Assembly: GCF_019334345.1 (NCBI RefSeq)
Contig: NZ_JAHWQX010000002.1
Location: 620,001 to 684,000 of the forward strand
Direction of reading: 5' to 3'
DNA: 64,000 nucleotides
From: Neohoeflea coraliihabitans
Lineage (GTDB): Bacteria; Pseudomonadota; Alphaproteobacteria; Rhizobiales; Rhizobiaceae
The notes below the pieces were generated by a model. The model saw only the letters and a list, made by a program, of their open reading frames with translations. It had not been told where the DNA came from and searched no databases. This document shows positions 35,886 to 45,650 of this stretch, in pieces. Position numbers and translations under genes: made by a program. The first letter of the stretch is position 1, and the number at the start of each line of letters is the position of its first letter.

Positions 35886-38267
35886 ATGATGAATGTGCTG
35901 GCGTGTATCGTAACCGAACACGATCCGTGGCTGGTTCTGGTTGCGGCGATCATCTGCGTCGTCGGGGCCTGGGCGACATTGCAGCTGTTTTACCGTGCCT
36001 GCGCGACCACCGCGATCGAACGCGCCGCCTGGCTGGTTCTGACAGCGGTGATCGCCGGCGCGGCGATCTGGTGCACGCATTTCATCGCCATGCTCGGCTA
36101 CGAGCCCGGCCTGCCGGTCGGGTTCGATCCCGTGCTGACCATCGTGTCGCTGCTCGTGGCGATTACCGGGGTGGCCGGCGGGTTCTGGGTTGCCGCCAAT
36201 GGTTCACAACGCGCAGCAGCGGCGCTCGGCGGCGCGATCGTCGGACTGGCCATCGCCGTCATGCATTACACCGGCATGTACGCCTACCGCATCCAGGGTA
36301 TCGTGACATGGAATGAGACCTATCTTTCGGCTTCGCTGGTCTTGTCTGTTGTCCTTTCCGCCGCTGCGCTGCACGTCTCGCGCCATGCGCGCGCCGCTCG
36401 TCGCAAGGAATTCGCCGCCGGCCTTTTGGTGCTGGCGATTGTCGGACTGCATTTCACCGGGATGACGGCCTTCAAGGTGGATCCGCTGCATGTCGATGCG
36501 GCGTTCTCCAATCCCGCTGCGCTGCGTGCAATGGCGCTTGCGGTGGCTGCGGTCGGCCTGGTGATTGTCGGCGCCTGCTGGGCAAGCAGCCTGATCGACA
36601 CCCGCGCGCGCGCCGAGGCGGCGGACGCGCTTGCCAACATGTCGAACGGTCTGGTGATGGTCTCGCATGACGGTACGGTGCAGCTCTTCAACCGCCGCGT
36701 CCTCGACCTGTTCGACCTTGACCCGGCGAAGGTCGCGATCGGCATGCCGTTCGACGACCTGCTCGGCCTGATCAGCAGCACGCAGGGGTGGGACGCGGCG
36801 CGAAGTGAACGCATCGCCAGCACGCAGGGGCGGTGGCGCACGGAAAACCTCGCGGTGCGGCTCGATCATCATCTGAGCGACGGCACCGTCTTGAACATTG
36901 CCTGCCAGCCGATGGATGGCGGCGGCGCGATCTTCACCTATGATGATGTCACGGAGATGCGTGAAAGCCAGAAGAAGGTGGCGCATCTCGCCTTTCATGA
37001 CGCGCTGACGGGGCTGGCCAATCGCCGCCGCTTTGCCGATGAACTTAGCAAGCTTGCCGGCGCCCGCTTTGCGCTGCTGCTGATTGATCTCGACCGGTTC
37101 AAATTCGTCAACGACACTTTCGGGCACGCGGTCGGCGACAATCTGCTGGTTGCTGTCGCGGATCGTCTGCGTGCGGTGTGCAAGGATGTCGGTCAGCCGT
37201 TCCGGCTCGGCGGCGACGAGATCAGCCTGCTGATTGTTGATGACACCGGCAGCGCCATCGAGATTGGCGAGGAGATCGTCCGCGTGCTGTCGATCCCCTT
37301 CGAGATCGGCAGTGAGATGGTGTCCGTCGGCTGCAGCGTCGGCGTCGCCTTCAGCGATACGGAGACCGATCAGGATACGATCCAGCAGATGGCGGATCTG
37401 GCCCTGTATGATGCCAAGGACAAGGGACGCGGGCGGCTGGCGATCTATCAGGACGGGATGATGGAAGAGGCTGTGCGGCGCCGACGCCTTGAAGCCGACC
37501 TCTGGGTCGCCGTCGAGAAGGGGCAGTTCGAGCTGCACTATCAGCCCCTGTACCAGCTGCCGGACCGCAAGGTCTGCGGTTTCGAGGCGCTGATTCGCTG
37601 GCAGCATCCTGAAAACGGGTTGATCCCGCCGAACGACTTCATTCCCGTTGCCGAGCAGTCCGGCGCCATTCTCGACATTGGCGGCTGGGTGATCAACGAG
37701 GCATGCCGGCAACTGGCAGAGTGGCCGGATGACATCTATGTGTCGATCAATGTTTCGCCGGTGCAGTTGCGCAGCGCCAATATCCTGCAACAGGTCACCA
37801 AAGCCCTCGCAGACCATCAATTGCTGCCGCAGCGGGTGGAGATCGAATTGACCGAAACGGCGATGGTGGAAAGCAACGGGGAAATCGCCGCTGCGCTGTC
37901 CGGGCTGCGTGCTCTCGGTGTGCGGGTGGCGATGGATGATTTCGGCACCGGCTATTCGTCGCTGGCGCATCTGCGCAGCTTTGAACTGGACCGCATCAAG
38001 ATCGACCGCAGTTTCGTCAGCGTCTCGCAAACCGACGCCGGCGCTGCAGCCGTCGTACGCGCAATCACCGGCATGGCCCGCGATCTGGCAATCGAAACCA
38101 CCGGCGAGGGTGTGGAAACCGAAGATCAACTGAGCAAGCTGATCTCACTCGGATGCGGCACGGCGCAGGGATTTTTCCTCGGCAAGCCGGTCCGCTCCGA
38201 GCAGGCCACCCGACTGGCGCGTGCGGATCGCCCCGCAACCGGCGGCGCGGCGCGCGAGATCGCCTGA
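35886..38267 (+). CDS. MHYT-PAS-GGDEF-EAL c-di-GMP signalling protein
   Basis: A 793-residue inner-membrane protein. The N-terminal seven-helix MHYT sensor (about 1-235) has its three signature motifs: THFIAMLGY, MHYTGMY and LHFTGMTAF. MHYT domains are thought to bind copper and sense O2, CO or NO. Next come a PAS-like region (about 250-355), a GGDEF domain with GGDEI at 442-446 (Phe replaced by Ile) and no RxxD inhibitory site upstream, and an EAL domain with FEALIRWQHP and DDFGTGYSSL, which look catalytic. It may make c-di-GMP, degrade it, or both; the intact EAL motifs favour phosphodiesterase activity. A perfect FNR/FixK box precedes it, so both expression and sensing point to oxygen. Confidence 0.92.
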   Translation: MMNVLACIVTEHDPWLVLVAAIICVVGAWATLQLFYRACATTAIERAAWLVLTAVIAGAAIWCTHFIAMLGYEPGLPVGFDPVLTIVSLLVAITGVAGGFWVAANGSQRAAAALGGAIVGLAIAVMHYTGMYAYRIQGIVTWNETYLSASLVLSVVLSAAALHVSRHARAARRKEFAAGLLVLAIVGLHFTGMTAFKVDPLHVDAAFSNPAALRAMALAVAAVGLVIVGACWASSLIDTRARAEAADALANMSNGLVMVSHDGTVQLFNRRVLDLFDLDPAKVAIGMPFDDLLGLISSTQGWDAARSERIASTQGRWRTENLAVRLDHHLSDGTVLNIACQPMDGGGAIFTYDDVTEMRESQKKVAHLAFHDALTGLANRRRFADELSKLAGARFALLLIDLDRFKFVNDTFGHAVGDNLLVAVADRLRAVCKDVGQPFRLGGDEISLLIVDDTGSAIEIGEEIVRVLSIPFEIGSEMVSVGCSVGVAFSDTETDQDTIQQMADLALYDAKDKGRGRLAIYQDGMMEEAVRRRRLEADLWVAVEKGQFELHYQPLYQLPDRKVCGFEALIRWQHPENGLIPPNDFIPVAEQSGAILDIGGWVINEACRQLAEWPDDIYVSINVSPVQLRSANILQQVTKALADHQLLPQRVEIELTETAMVESNGEIAAALSGLRALGVRVAMDDFGTGYSSLAHLRSFELDRIKIDRSFVSVSQTDAGAAAVVRAITGMARDLAIETTGEGVETEDQLSKLISLGCGTAQGFFLGKPVRSEQATRLARADRPATGGAAREIA

Positions 38268-38342
38268 GCGAACCGGCCCCGGGCAGACGGACAAGAGCAG
38301 CGGAGCTGGCGCGAAATTCAGTACCGGCGAACGCCGCGCCTG

Positions 38343-38777
38343 TCAGGCCCGCACCACATACACCGAGCAGTCGGAATGGCGCACGACGCGGGCGGCGTTG
38401 GGGCCAAGCAGATAGTCCTTGAAGTCCGGCTTGTGAGCACCGATCACGATGAGATCGGTGCCGGCGTCCCTGGCCACCTTGAGAATCTGCTCATAAGCGT
38501 TGCCGGTGCCGACGATATGGCGCACCTTCTCGTCGGCGCCGGCGCCAAGCGTGGCGGTAACCGACTTCTTCAAGAGCTTGCGGGCATGATCGACGACCTT
38601 CTCGTGATGTGCCTTGTCGAAAAACTGCCCGACGACGCTCATGCCGAAATCGGGGACGACGGTCATCACATCGACCGCGGCATCGTAGGCCTCGGCCAGT
38701 TTCCAGGCGGCGCGCAGTACCTCCGACCCCGCCTCGGCCTGGCTGACATCTATGGCGCAGAGAATGGACTTGATCAT
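38343..38777 (-). CDS. Universal stress protein, UspA family
   Basis: A 144-residue UspA-fold protein: MIKSILCAIDVSQAEAGSEV at the start, IVGTGNAYEQILKVA in the middle, then LIVIGAHKPDFKDYLLGPNA, a variant of the ATP-binding G-x2-G-x9-G motif. Its ATG overlaps the TRAP permease stop by 4 bases. USPs in this position (TeaD-like) are known to bind ATP and tune TRAP transporters. Confidence 0.93.
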   Translation of the reverse strand: MIKSILCAIDVSQAEAGSEVLRAAWKLAEAYDAAVDVMTVVPDFGMSVVGQFFDKAHHEKVVDHARKLLKKSVTATLGAGADEKVRHIVGTGNAYEQILKVARDAGTDLIVIGAHKPDFKDYLLGPNAARVVRHSDCSVYVVRA

Positions 38778-41422
38778 GCGAGTGCCTCCCCTTTGCTGGT
38801 CGTATCCGCGGGATCCGCCGGATCCTCCTTGCGGGCCCGGCCCCGCTGCAGCCAGGCGATGAACCCGAGCAGGAGCAACGCCGGAATGTAGATCAGTTCC
38901 TTCGGCGGCTGCTGATTGGTGACCTGCACCGTGGCAACGGTCACCGGCTCGTCGCCGTAGAAGTCGAAATCACTCATCTTTTCGAAATACGGCGTGCCGG
39001 GGAACGGCTCGTCAAGCGTGACGACATCGCCGTCGGCCATGGTCGCAAGTCCCAGCGCCTCAAGGCGTGCTTCGCCGCCCTCGGCATCGCTTGCCGGCAG
39101 GACAAGGGTCTTTTCGGATGGCTCGCCGGTGTCGAAATCCGGACCGGTGACGATGATCCGGACCTCTTCGCCCGGTGCTGCCTCGCCAAGCGCCGCCGTC
39201 AGATCTGCCGGAGCCACCTGACGATAGGGCGGCTCGATGTAATCCATGAAGAACCCCGGCCGGAACAGGGCGAAGGCGACGAGGATCAGTGCCACGCTTT
39301 CCCACAGGCGCGAGCGGGCAAGAAACCAGCCCATGGTGCCGGCGGTGAAGATCAATATGGCGATGGTGGCGACCACGGCGACCGTCAGGCCTTCCACCCA
39401 GCCGACATCGATCAGCAGAAGATCGGTGTTGAAGATGAACAGGAAGGGCAGCACGATGGTACGCAGCGAATAGAAGAAGGCGATGAAGCCGGTGCGGATG
39501 GCATCGCCCCCCGAGACCGCAGCTGCGGCGAAACTTGCCAGGCCGACCGGCGGCGTGACGTCCGCCATGATGCCGAAATAGAAGACGAAGAGATGAACGG
39601 CGATCAGCGGCACGATGAGACCGGACTGGGCGCCCAATTCGACAACCACCCCGGCCATCAGCGAGGACACGACGATGTAGTTGGCGGTGGTCGGCAGGCC
39701 CATGCCAAGGATGAGCGAGAGCAGTCCGACCATCACCAGCATCAGGATCAGGTTGCCGGCGGAGAGAAACTCGACCAGATCAGCCATCACCTGGCCGACG
39801 CCGGTCAGCGTTACGGTGCCGACAATGACGCCGGCGGCGGCGGTTGCCAGTCCGATGCCGATCATGTTGCGGGCGCCGGTGATCAGTCCGTCAAGCAGAT
39901 CGGTTCCGCCGCGCATGAAGGCGTTGGCATAGTCGTTCTGACCGCGGAACAGGGTTTTCAGCGGCCGCTGGGTCAGCAGGATGACGAACATCAGGGCGCT
40001 GGCCCAGAACGCCGACAGTCCCGGCGATTTCTGCTCGATCATCAGGAAGTAGACGAGGACGACAATCGGCAGCAGATAATAGAGCCCGGATTTGTAGATT
40101 TCGGAGATTTCCGGCAGTTCGACAACTTCGGCCTCCGGATCGTCCGGCTCAAGATCGGGTCCCTGCGCTGCGAGCCAGACCAGAGCCATGTAAGCGAGGA
40201 AGACAAGCAGGGCGAGCACCCAGCCGGCGCCCTCGGGCACCAGGGCCGTGACCCAGGCCACGGGGTATTGCACCGCGTAGCAGATGGCCGCGAAGAGAAT
40301 GAAGAAGGCCGCCATGCCGCCGACGGTCTTGCCGACATTGGCCACCTTGTTGCCGAGCGTCGGCATGTTCTGCTTCACCGCCTCAAGATGGACGATATAG
40401 ACCAGCGCGATGTAGGAGATCGCCGCAGGAATAAAGGCGTGAGTGATCACCTCGACATAGGAAATGCCGACATATTCGACCATCAGGAAGGCGGCCGCGC
40501 CCATCACCGGCGGCATGATCTGGCCATTGACCGACGAGGCGACCTCGACCGATCCGGCCTTCTCGGCGCTGAAGCCGACGCGCTTCATCAAGGGAATGGT
40601 AAAGGTGCCGGTGGTCACCACATTGGCGATCGAGGACCCGGAGATCAGACCGGTGGCGGCGGAACCTACAACGGCGGCCTTGGCCGGCCCGCCCTTCATG
40701 TGGCCGAGCGCGCCAAAGGCCATCTTGATGAAATAATTGCCGGCGCCGGCCTTGTCGAGCAGGGCACCGAATAGGACGAACAGGAAGACGAACTTGGTCG
40801 ACACGCCAAGGGCGATACCGAAGACACCTTCCGAGGTGATCCACATGTGGCTCATCGCCTTTTGCAGCGAAGCCCCCTTCCAGCGAATGACCTCGGGCAC
40901 CCAGGGCGAAGCGCCGAAAAAGACGTAGAGCAGAAAGATGGTGGCGATGATCGCCATGGCCGGGCCGAGGGCGCGGCGTGCCGCTTCGAACAGAAGGATC
41001 AGCCCGACAAGCGCCACCCATTTGTCGGTGTCATCGGCAAGACCTCCGGAATCGACGATCTTGTCATAGAAGAAATAGCCGTACAGAGCGATGAATGCCG
41101 CGACGATGCCCATCACCCAGTCCTGGATCGGGATATAGGCGCGCGGACTCGACTTGAGCGCCGGATAGGCCATGAAGGCCAGGAAGACGGCGAAGGCGAG
41201 GTGGAACTGGCGGGAATTGTTGATGATATCGCCCGGCAGCACGATGTTGGAGACCGGCGAGGCCAGCAGCACCTGAAACAGAGACCAGATCAGCGCCACG
41301 ACGGCCAGAAAGACCGCGACGGTCCCTGTCGGATTGCGCGCGCCGGCATCCGTGGAACTGACTAGCTCCTGCAGTTCCGCTTCGCTCAAGGGTGTGCCGC
41401 TTTGCTTTGAATTGTCTGCCAT
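38774..41422 (-). CDS. TRAP transporter fused permease (DctQM-type, TAXI family)
   Basis: An 882-residue polytopic protein that fuses the small (about 4 helices) and large (about 12 helices) TRAP membrane subunits, as usual for TAXI systems. Recognisable segments: SGSSIANVVTTGTFTIPLMK, NGQIMPPVMGAAAFLM and GMGLPTTANYIV. A C-terminal soluble insert (about 745-830) with acidic character is followed by one last helix. It is a secondary importer using an ion gradient, partnered with the binding protein encoded 110 bases upstream. Substrate unknown; the neighbouring enzymes suggest an amino or keto acid. Confidence 0.94.
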   Translation of the reverse strand: MADNSKQSGTPLSEAELQELVSSTDAGARNPTGTVAVFLAVVALIWSLFQVLLASPVSNIVLPGDIINNSRQFHLAFAVFLAFMAYPALKSSPRAYIPIQDWVMGIVAAFIALYGYFFYDKIVDSGGLADDTDKWVALVGLILLFEAARRALGPAMAIIATIFLLYVFFGASPWVPEVIRWKGASLQKAMSHMWITSEGVFGIALGVSTKFVFLFVLFGALLDKAGAGNYFIKMAFGALGHMKGGPAKAAVVGSAATGLISGSSIANVVTTGTFTIPLMKRVGFSAEKAGSVEVASSVNGQIMPPVMGAAAFLMVEYVGISYVEVITHAFIPAAISYIALVYIVHLEAVKQNMPTLGNKVANVGKTVGGMAAFFILFAAICYAVQYPVAWVTALVPEGAGWVLALLVFLAYMALVWLAAQGPDLEPDDPEAEVVELPEISEIYKSGLYYLLPIVVLVYFLMIEQKSPGLSAFWASALMFVILLTQRPLKTLFRGQNDYANAFMRGGTDLLDGLITGARNMIGIGLATAAAGVIVGTVTLTGVGQVMADLVEFLSAGNLILMLVMVGLLSLILGMGLPTTANYIVVSSLMAGVVVELGAQSGLIVPLIAVHLFVFYFGIMADVTPPVGLASFAAAAVSGGDAIRTGFIAFFYSLRTIVLPFLFIFNTDLLLIDVGWVEGLTVAVVATIAILIFTAGTMGWFLARSRLWESVALILVAFALFRPGFFMDYIEPPYRQVAPADLTAALGEAAPGEEVRIIVTGPDFDTGEPSEKTLVLPASDAEGGEARLEALGLATMADGDVVTLDEPFPGTPYFEKMSDFDFYGDEPVTVATVQVTNQQPPKELIYIPALLLLGFIAWLQRGRARKEDPADPADTTSKGEALA

Positions 41423-41532
41423 GTGCTGATCCCCGACGGCTGTGCCGTTCCGTGCCGACGCTTGATGCGCCGGTCATTTCCCCCCGCATGGAGACGAAGC
41501 GGCGAACCGCTTCGTCCTTGTTCAGGTCCGGA

Positions 41533-42498
41533 TTACATCCAGCCCTTTTCCTTGTAGTACTTCTCGGCACCCGGATGAAGCGGGGCGGAGAGGCCGTCCT
41601 TGATCATTTCCTCGGGCTTGAGGTTGGCAAAGGCCGGATGCAGCTTCTTGAAATCGTCGAAGTTCTCGAAGACCGCTGAGACGACAGCATAAACGGCATC
41701 TTCCGAGACATCGGTGGAGGAAACAAGCGTGGCGCCCACACCGAATGTTGCGGTGTCTTCATCCGTGCCGCGATACATGCCGCCCGGGACCGTCGCCTTG
41801 CGGTAGAAGGGGTTGTCGGCGATCAGCGCATCGATCTCTTCGCCGCTGACTTCCACCAGAACCGATTCGCAAGCGGTCGTGGCTTCCTGGATGGTGCCCG
41901 AGGGGTGGCCGACAGTGAAGACGATGGCGTCAACCTGATTGTCGCACAGTGCGGCGGACTGCTCAGCCGGCTTCAGTTCGGCGGCAAGAGCGAAATCATC
42001 GGTCGACCAGCCTTTTTCTTCCAGCACCACCTCGAATGTGCCGCGTGCGCCGGAACCGGGGTTGCCGAGATTGACGCGCTTGCCCTTCAGGTCGTCAAAC
42101 GACTTGATGCCGCTGTCGGCCCGGGCAACAACGGTGAACGGTTCCGGGTGGATGGAAAAAACGGCGCGCAGATTTTCGAACTTGCCGTCGGATTCGAATT
42201 TCGATGTGCCGTTATAAGCGTGATACTGCCAGTCGGACTGGGCGACACCGAACTCCAGTTCGCCGGCGCGAATGGTGTTGAGGTTGTAGACCGAACCGCC
42301 GGTCGATTCGACCGAGCAGCGCACGCCGGTTTCCTTGCGGTTCTTGTTGACCAGCCGACAGATGGCGCCACCGGTCGGATAGTAGACGCCGGTCACGCCA
42401 CCGGTGCCGATGGTGATGAACTCCTCGGCCACGGCCGCAGTGCCGGCCATGGCGCAAAGGGCCGTTCCGGCGATTGCCAGTTTCACTTTGTCGAGCAT
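41533..42498 (-). CDS. TAXI-family TRAP solute-binding protein
   Basis: A 321-residue periplasmic protein with a signal peptide ending near AVAEE, then [20 protein letters not shown], the hallmark start of TAXI binding proteins. Segments [16 protein letters not shown] and [18 protein letters not shown] follow the family. Two ATGs lie 6 bases apart; 42498 has the better spacing to AGGGAGA. The long open frame upstream into the rpiR-type gene is not coding. It captures the substrate for the fused permease. Confidence 0.94.
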   Translation of the reverse strand: MLDKVKLAIAGTALCAMAGTAAVAEEFITIGTGGVTGVYYPTGGAICRLVNKNRKETGVRCSVESTGGSVYNLNTIRAGELEFGVAQSDWQYHAYNGTSKFESDGKFENLRAVFSIHPEPFTVVARADSGIKSFDDLKGKRVNLGNPGSGARGTFEVVLEEKGWSTDDFALAAELKPAEQSAALCDNQVDAIVFTVGHPSGTIQEATTACESVLVEVSGEEIDALIADNPFYRKATVPGGMYRGTDEDTATFGVGATLVSSTDVSEDAVYAVVSAVFENFDDFKKLHPAFANLKPEEMIKDGLSAPLHPGAEKYYKEKGWM

Positions 42499-42529
42499 TA
42501 TCATTCTCCCTGTACTCTGACGTGGTGGT

Positions 42530-43393
42530 TCAGCCGTCCCAGACCTCCTGGAGACGGCGGTTCTTCTCCTCGACGGCGGCAATGCGTTCGCTGCCGCGCG
42601 GCCCAGCCAGTGCAACGAGCATGCCGACCAGCACCTCGACCAGCACCAGCGTCGCCGCATAGGATGAAAAGAAGTTTGGAGATTCGGTCGGGACCCGGAA
42701 CGCCGTATCGGCGAAGCGCAGGGCCGGTGATTCCGGTGCATCGCAGATGACGATGACATGGATGCCCTGGCGGCTGGCAAGCTCAGCCGCGGCGACCGAT
42801 CGGCGCGCATAAGGCGCCTTGGTGATCAGCAACAGAACATCACGATGATCCATGTCGACCAGCGAGGCGGCAATCGAGGCGCCGCCATGCCCGGCCATGG
42901 CCCAATTTCCACCGACAAAGTTCATCTGGTAGACCATATATTCCGCGATGCCCTGCGACCCCAGGTTGCCGGAGACCAGTATGCTGCGCGCCGCATGAAG
43001 CTTCGCAACCGCGGCAGTGAGCTGTGTGCGATCAATGGCGGCCGTCATCTGCTGAAGATTGTCGAGACAGGCGATGGCATGGGCGTCGAGAAGCTCGCGG
43101 CCGCCAGCGGCCTGACCGGTCTGCAATCGACGGGCGCGATCGGAAAAGCTGTTGATGCGCTCCTCAAGCGCATGCCGCATCTCTTCGCGCAACTGTTCGA
43201 AACTATCGTATTGAAGGGCTTGCGACAGGCGGCTGAACGTGGCCGGAGGCAGCTTGCTCTCACCGGCCAGCGACCGAAGGCTGCGGGTGGCGACCGCGAT
43301 CTTGTTGCCGGCAATATAATCGGCGGCTGCCCGCAGGCGCTCGCTCAGGTCTCGGTAGTGTTCGGTCAAGCGGGCTTCGAAGGCCGACATCAT
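42530..43393 (-). CDS. RpiR/MurR-family transcriptional regulator
   Basis: A 287-residue regulator with an N-terminal RpiR helix-turn-helix (about 1-80, with [19 protein letters not shown]) and a C-terminal SIS sugar-phosphate-type sensor domain (about 125-260). First gene of the leftward TRAP operon, divergent from the aminotransferase-BKACE pair. A perfect 14-base palindrome in the shared promoter is a likely binding site. The effector is probably a pathway intermediate. Confidence 0.92.
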   Translation of the reverse strand: MMSAFEARLTEHYRDLSERLRAAADYIAGNKIAVATRSLRSLAGESKLPPATFSRLSQALQYDSFEQLREEMRHALEERINSFSDRARRLQTGQAAGGRELLDAHAIACLDNLQQMTAAIDRTQLTAAVAKLHAARSILVSGNLGSQGIAEYMVYQMNFVGGNWAMAGHGGASIAASLVDMDHRDVLLLITKAPYARRSVAAAELASRQGIHVIVICDAPESPALRFADTAFRVPTESPNFFSSYAATLVLVEVLVGMLVALAGPRGSERIAAVEEKNRRLQEVWDG

Positions 43394-43460
43394 GCCACCA
43401 GAATTACGCGAAAACGCAGGGTGGCAACTGTTTCATCCGTTTCAAAGCTTGTCAACACAT

Positions 43461-43474
43461 GAAACATATGTTTC
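43461..43474. promoter_or_regulatory. Palindrome GAAACATATGTTTC, candidate RpiR operator
   Basis: A perfect 14-base palindrome in the divergent promoter, 26 bases before the GTG start of the aminotransferase. A related GTTTC-ATCC-GTTTC pair lies about 30 bases further left. Its position fits control of both directions by the RpiR-type protein encoded next door. Confidence 0.55.
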
Positions 43475-43500
43475 GAATGCTGCAACGGAAGGAACCGGCG

Positions 43501-44835
43501 GTGTCCCACATTTTTGCAAGAGCCTGTGCAGGCGATCTGCCTGAAGTCGCGCGCGGCGACGGGGTGTATCTTTTCGACAAAAGCGGCAAGCGTTATCTCG
43601 ACGGTTCGGGCGGCGCTGCCGTGTCGTGCCTTGGACACAGCGACCCAGACGTCCTGGCGGCGATGACGGCGCAGATGAAGGCAGTGGCCTTTGCGCACAC
43701 AGGTTTCTTCACCAGTGCTGCCGCAGAGGCCCTGGCCGACAAACTGGTGGCACATACCCCGCCCGGTCTGGATCGCGTATGGCTGGTCTCGGGAGGGTCA
43801 GAAGCCATCGAAGCCGCCCTGAAACTGGCGCGCCAGTATTTCATCGAGGTTGGTCAACCGACGCGGCATCGGGTCATCGCGCGGCGGCAAAGTTACCATG
43901 GCAACACGCTTGGAGCGCTTGCCTCCGGCGGCAATATGTGGCGCCGGCAACCATTCGATCCGCTGTTGATGCCGAGCAGCCACATCGCACCTTGCTACGC
44001 CTATCGCGATCAGCGTCCTGACGAGGATACCGAGGCCTACGGCCAGCGCGTCGCCGATGAACTGGAAAGCGAAATCCTGCGGCTCGGGAACGAACAGGTA
44101 ATGGCGTTCATCGCCGAGCCGGTGGTCGGCGCGACAGCCGGCGCCCTTCCGGCAGTGCCCGGCTATTTCCGCCGCATCCGCGAGATCTGCGATCGCTACG
44201 GTGTGCTGTTGATCCTCGATGAGGTGATGTGCGGAATGGGGCGCACCGGAACGCTGTTCGCGTCGGAGCAGGAGGGCATTTCACCCGACATCACGGTGAT
44301 CGCCAAGGGGCTCGGGGCCGGCTACCAGCCGATCGGCGCGATGATGTGCCAGGGGCGGATCTATCAGGCGATCGCCGAGGGTTCGGGGGCTTTTCAGCAC
44401 GGTCACACCTATATGGGACATCCGGTGGCTGCAGCGGCAGCCCTGGCGGTCGTCACGAAGCTCACCGATGGCGGCCTGGTCAAGCGGTCGGCGGCGATGG
44501 GTGAGGTGCTGGCTGAACGCCTGTTGGCGCAATTTGGCCAGCATCCGCATGTCGGCGACATTCGCGGACGTGGCTTGTTCATGGCGCTCGAACTGGTTGC
44601 CGATCGCGACAGCAAGGCGCCCTTTGACAGCGCTGACAAGATCGCAGGACGGATCAAGAAGGCCGCTTTCGCACGCGGTCTGATCTGCTACCCGATGGCC
44701 GGAACCATCGACGGGCAGAGAGGCGATCACGTCTTGCTCGCGCCGCCCTTCATCATCAGCGAGAGCGAGATTGACGAGCTGGTCGACAAGCTGGCCATGG
44801 CGCTCAACGACGTGGTGCCAGAGAGACGCGCATGA
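43501..44835 (+). CDS. Class III (omega) aminotransferase
   Basis: A 444-residue PLP enzyme with LILDEVMCGMGRTGT and the PLP Lys269 in IAKGLGAGYQPIGAM; GHTYMGHP and the C-terminal DHVLLAPPFIIS are typical of omega-amino-acid:pyruvate-type enzymes. The GTG at 43501 (VSHIF) fits best: GGAAGGA precedes it, homologues begin this way, and earlier ATGs would put the operator palindrome inside the gene. It probably converts an imported beta- or omega-amino acid into the keto acid used by the next enzyme (4-base overlap). Confidence 0.92.
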   Translation: MSHIFARACAGDLPEVARGDGVYLFDKSGKRYLDGSGGAAVSCLGHSDPDVLAAMTAQMKAVAFAHTGFFTSAAAEALADKLVAHTPPGLDRVWLVSGGSEAIEAALKLARQYFIEVGQPTRHRVIARRQSYHGNTLGALASGGNMWRRQPFDPLLMPSSHIAPCYAYRDQRPDEDTEAYGQRVADELESEILRLGNEQVMAFIAEPVVGATAGALPAVPGYFRRIREICDRYGVLLILDEVMCGMGRTGTLFASEQEGISPDITVIAKGLGAGYQPIGAMMCQGRIYQAIAEGSGAFQHGHTYMGHPVAAAAALAVVTKLTDGGLVKRSAAMGEVLAERLLAQFGQHPHVGDIRGRGLFMALELVADRDSKAPFDSADKIAGRIKKAAFARGLICYPMAGTIDGQRGDHVLLAPPFIISESEIDELVDKLAMALNDVVPERRA

Positions 44836-45605
44836 CGCCAGCCCCCCTGCCCGCCATCATGGTCGCGCCGAACGGCGCCCGGCTGTCCAAGCGCGATCAT
44901 CCGGCGATACCGATGACGATCGGCGAGATCGTTGCGTGCGCACGCGACTGCCACACGGCCGGCGCCGGCGGGATGCATGTGCATGTGCGCGATGCGGCGG
45001 GCCGCCATGTCCTCGATGCCGGGCTCTACCGGGAAGTCCTGGCCGAGCTGGCACAGGCCGTCCCCGGCATGGCCGTGCAGGTCACCACGGAGGCAGCCGG
45101 GCGCTACGAAGCCCCAGCGCAGCGGCAACTGGTACGCCATCTTCGCCCGGCGAACGTGTCGATCTCGGTGCGCGAGATGCTGTCTGACGGCGCGCGAAGC
45201 GCCGCACTCGATCTTTATCACTGGTGCCTGGAGGCGGGAATTGCCGTTCAGCACATTCTCTACGACCTTGCCGATCTGCGCCTTTTCTCAGAGCTCGACT
45301 TGCCAGACCCGAAGCCGCAGCTTCTTTTCGTGCTCGGGCGGTACGGCGCGCGCGGCGGTCAGCCCGGTGATCTGCAGCCCTTTCTAGCCGAGCTGAAAAA
45401 AATTGGCCTCGACGCCGACTGGGCAGCATGTGCGTTCGGCAGCCAGGAAATCGCCTGTCTGCTGGAAGCGGCACGCAACGGCGGCAAGATGCGGATCGGC
45501 TTCGAGAACAATTGCCTGGATCCAGAGGGCCACCCGGCCACGGGCAACGCAGCGCGGGTGGCCGAACTGGTGGCCGCGCTCAGCGCGGCTGGGCTTCAAA
45601 GATGA
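44832..45605 (+). CDS. BKACE family (DUF849) 3-keto acid cleavage enzyme
   Basis: A 257-residue TIM-barrel enzyme of the beta-keto acid cleavage family. The zinc ligands His49 and His51 lie in MHVHVRD, and the third, Glu225, in RIGFENN. Family members combine a beta-keto acid with acetyl-CoA to give acetoacetate and a new acyl-CoA. It is somewhat shorter than the usual 270-310 residues. Translation is coupled to the aminotransferase, so the substrate is probably the beta-keto acid that enzyme makes. Confidence 0.9.
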   Translation: MTPAPLPAIMVAPNGARLSKRDHPAIPMTIGEIVACARDCHTAGAGGMHVHVRDAAGRHVLDAGLYREVLAELAQAVPGMAVQVTTEAAGRYEAPAQRQLVRHLRPANVSISVREMLSDGARSAALDLYHWCLEAGIAVQHILYDLADLRLFSELDLPDPKPQLLFVLGRYGARGGQPGDLQPFLAELKKIGLDADWAACAFGSQEIACLLEAARNGGKMRIGFENNCLDPEGHPATGNAARVAELVAALSAAGLQR

Positions 45606-45650
45606 TGCCTGTACTTAGTCTGCCTGGCGGCGCCGGCGAACGGGAGGCAA

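Noticed and set aside
36204-38129. 641-codon open frame on the minus strand opposite the MHYT-GGDEF-EAL gene
   Set aside because: It mirrors the high-GC codon pattern of the real gene, has no recognisable motif and lies entirely inside it. The same applies to long antisense frames at 60500-62587, 33896-35281, 10204-11859 and 22761-24131.
42499-42810. N-terminal extension of the TAXI binding protein
   Set aside because: It overlaps the rpiR-type gene in another frame, and a normal signal peptide starts at 42498.
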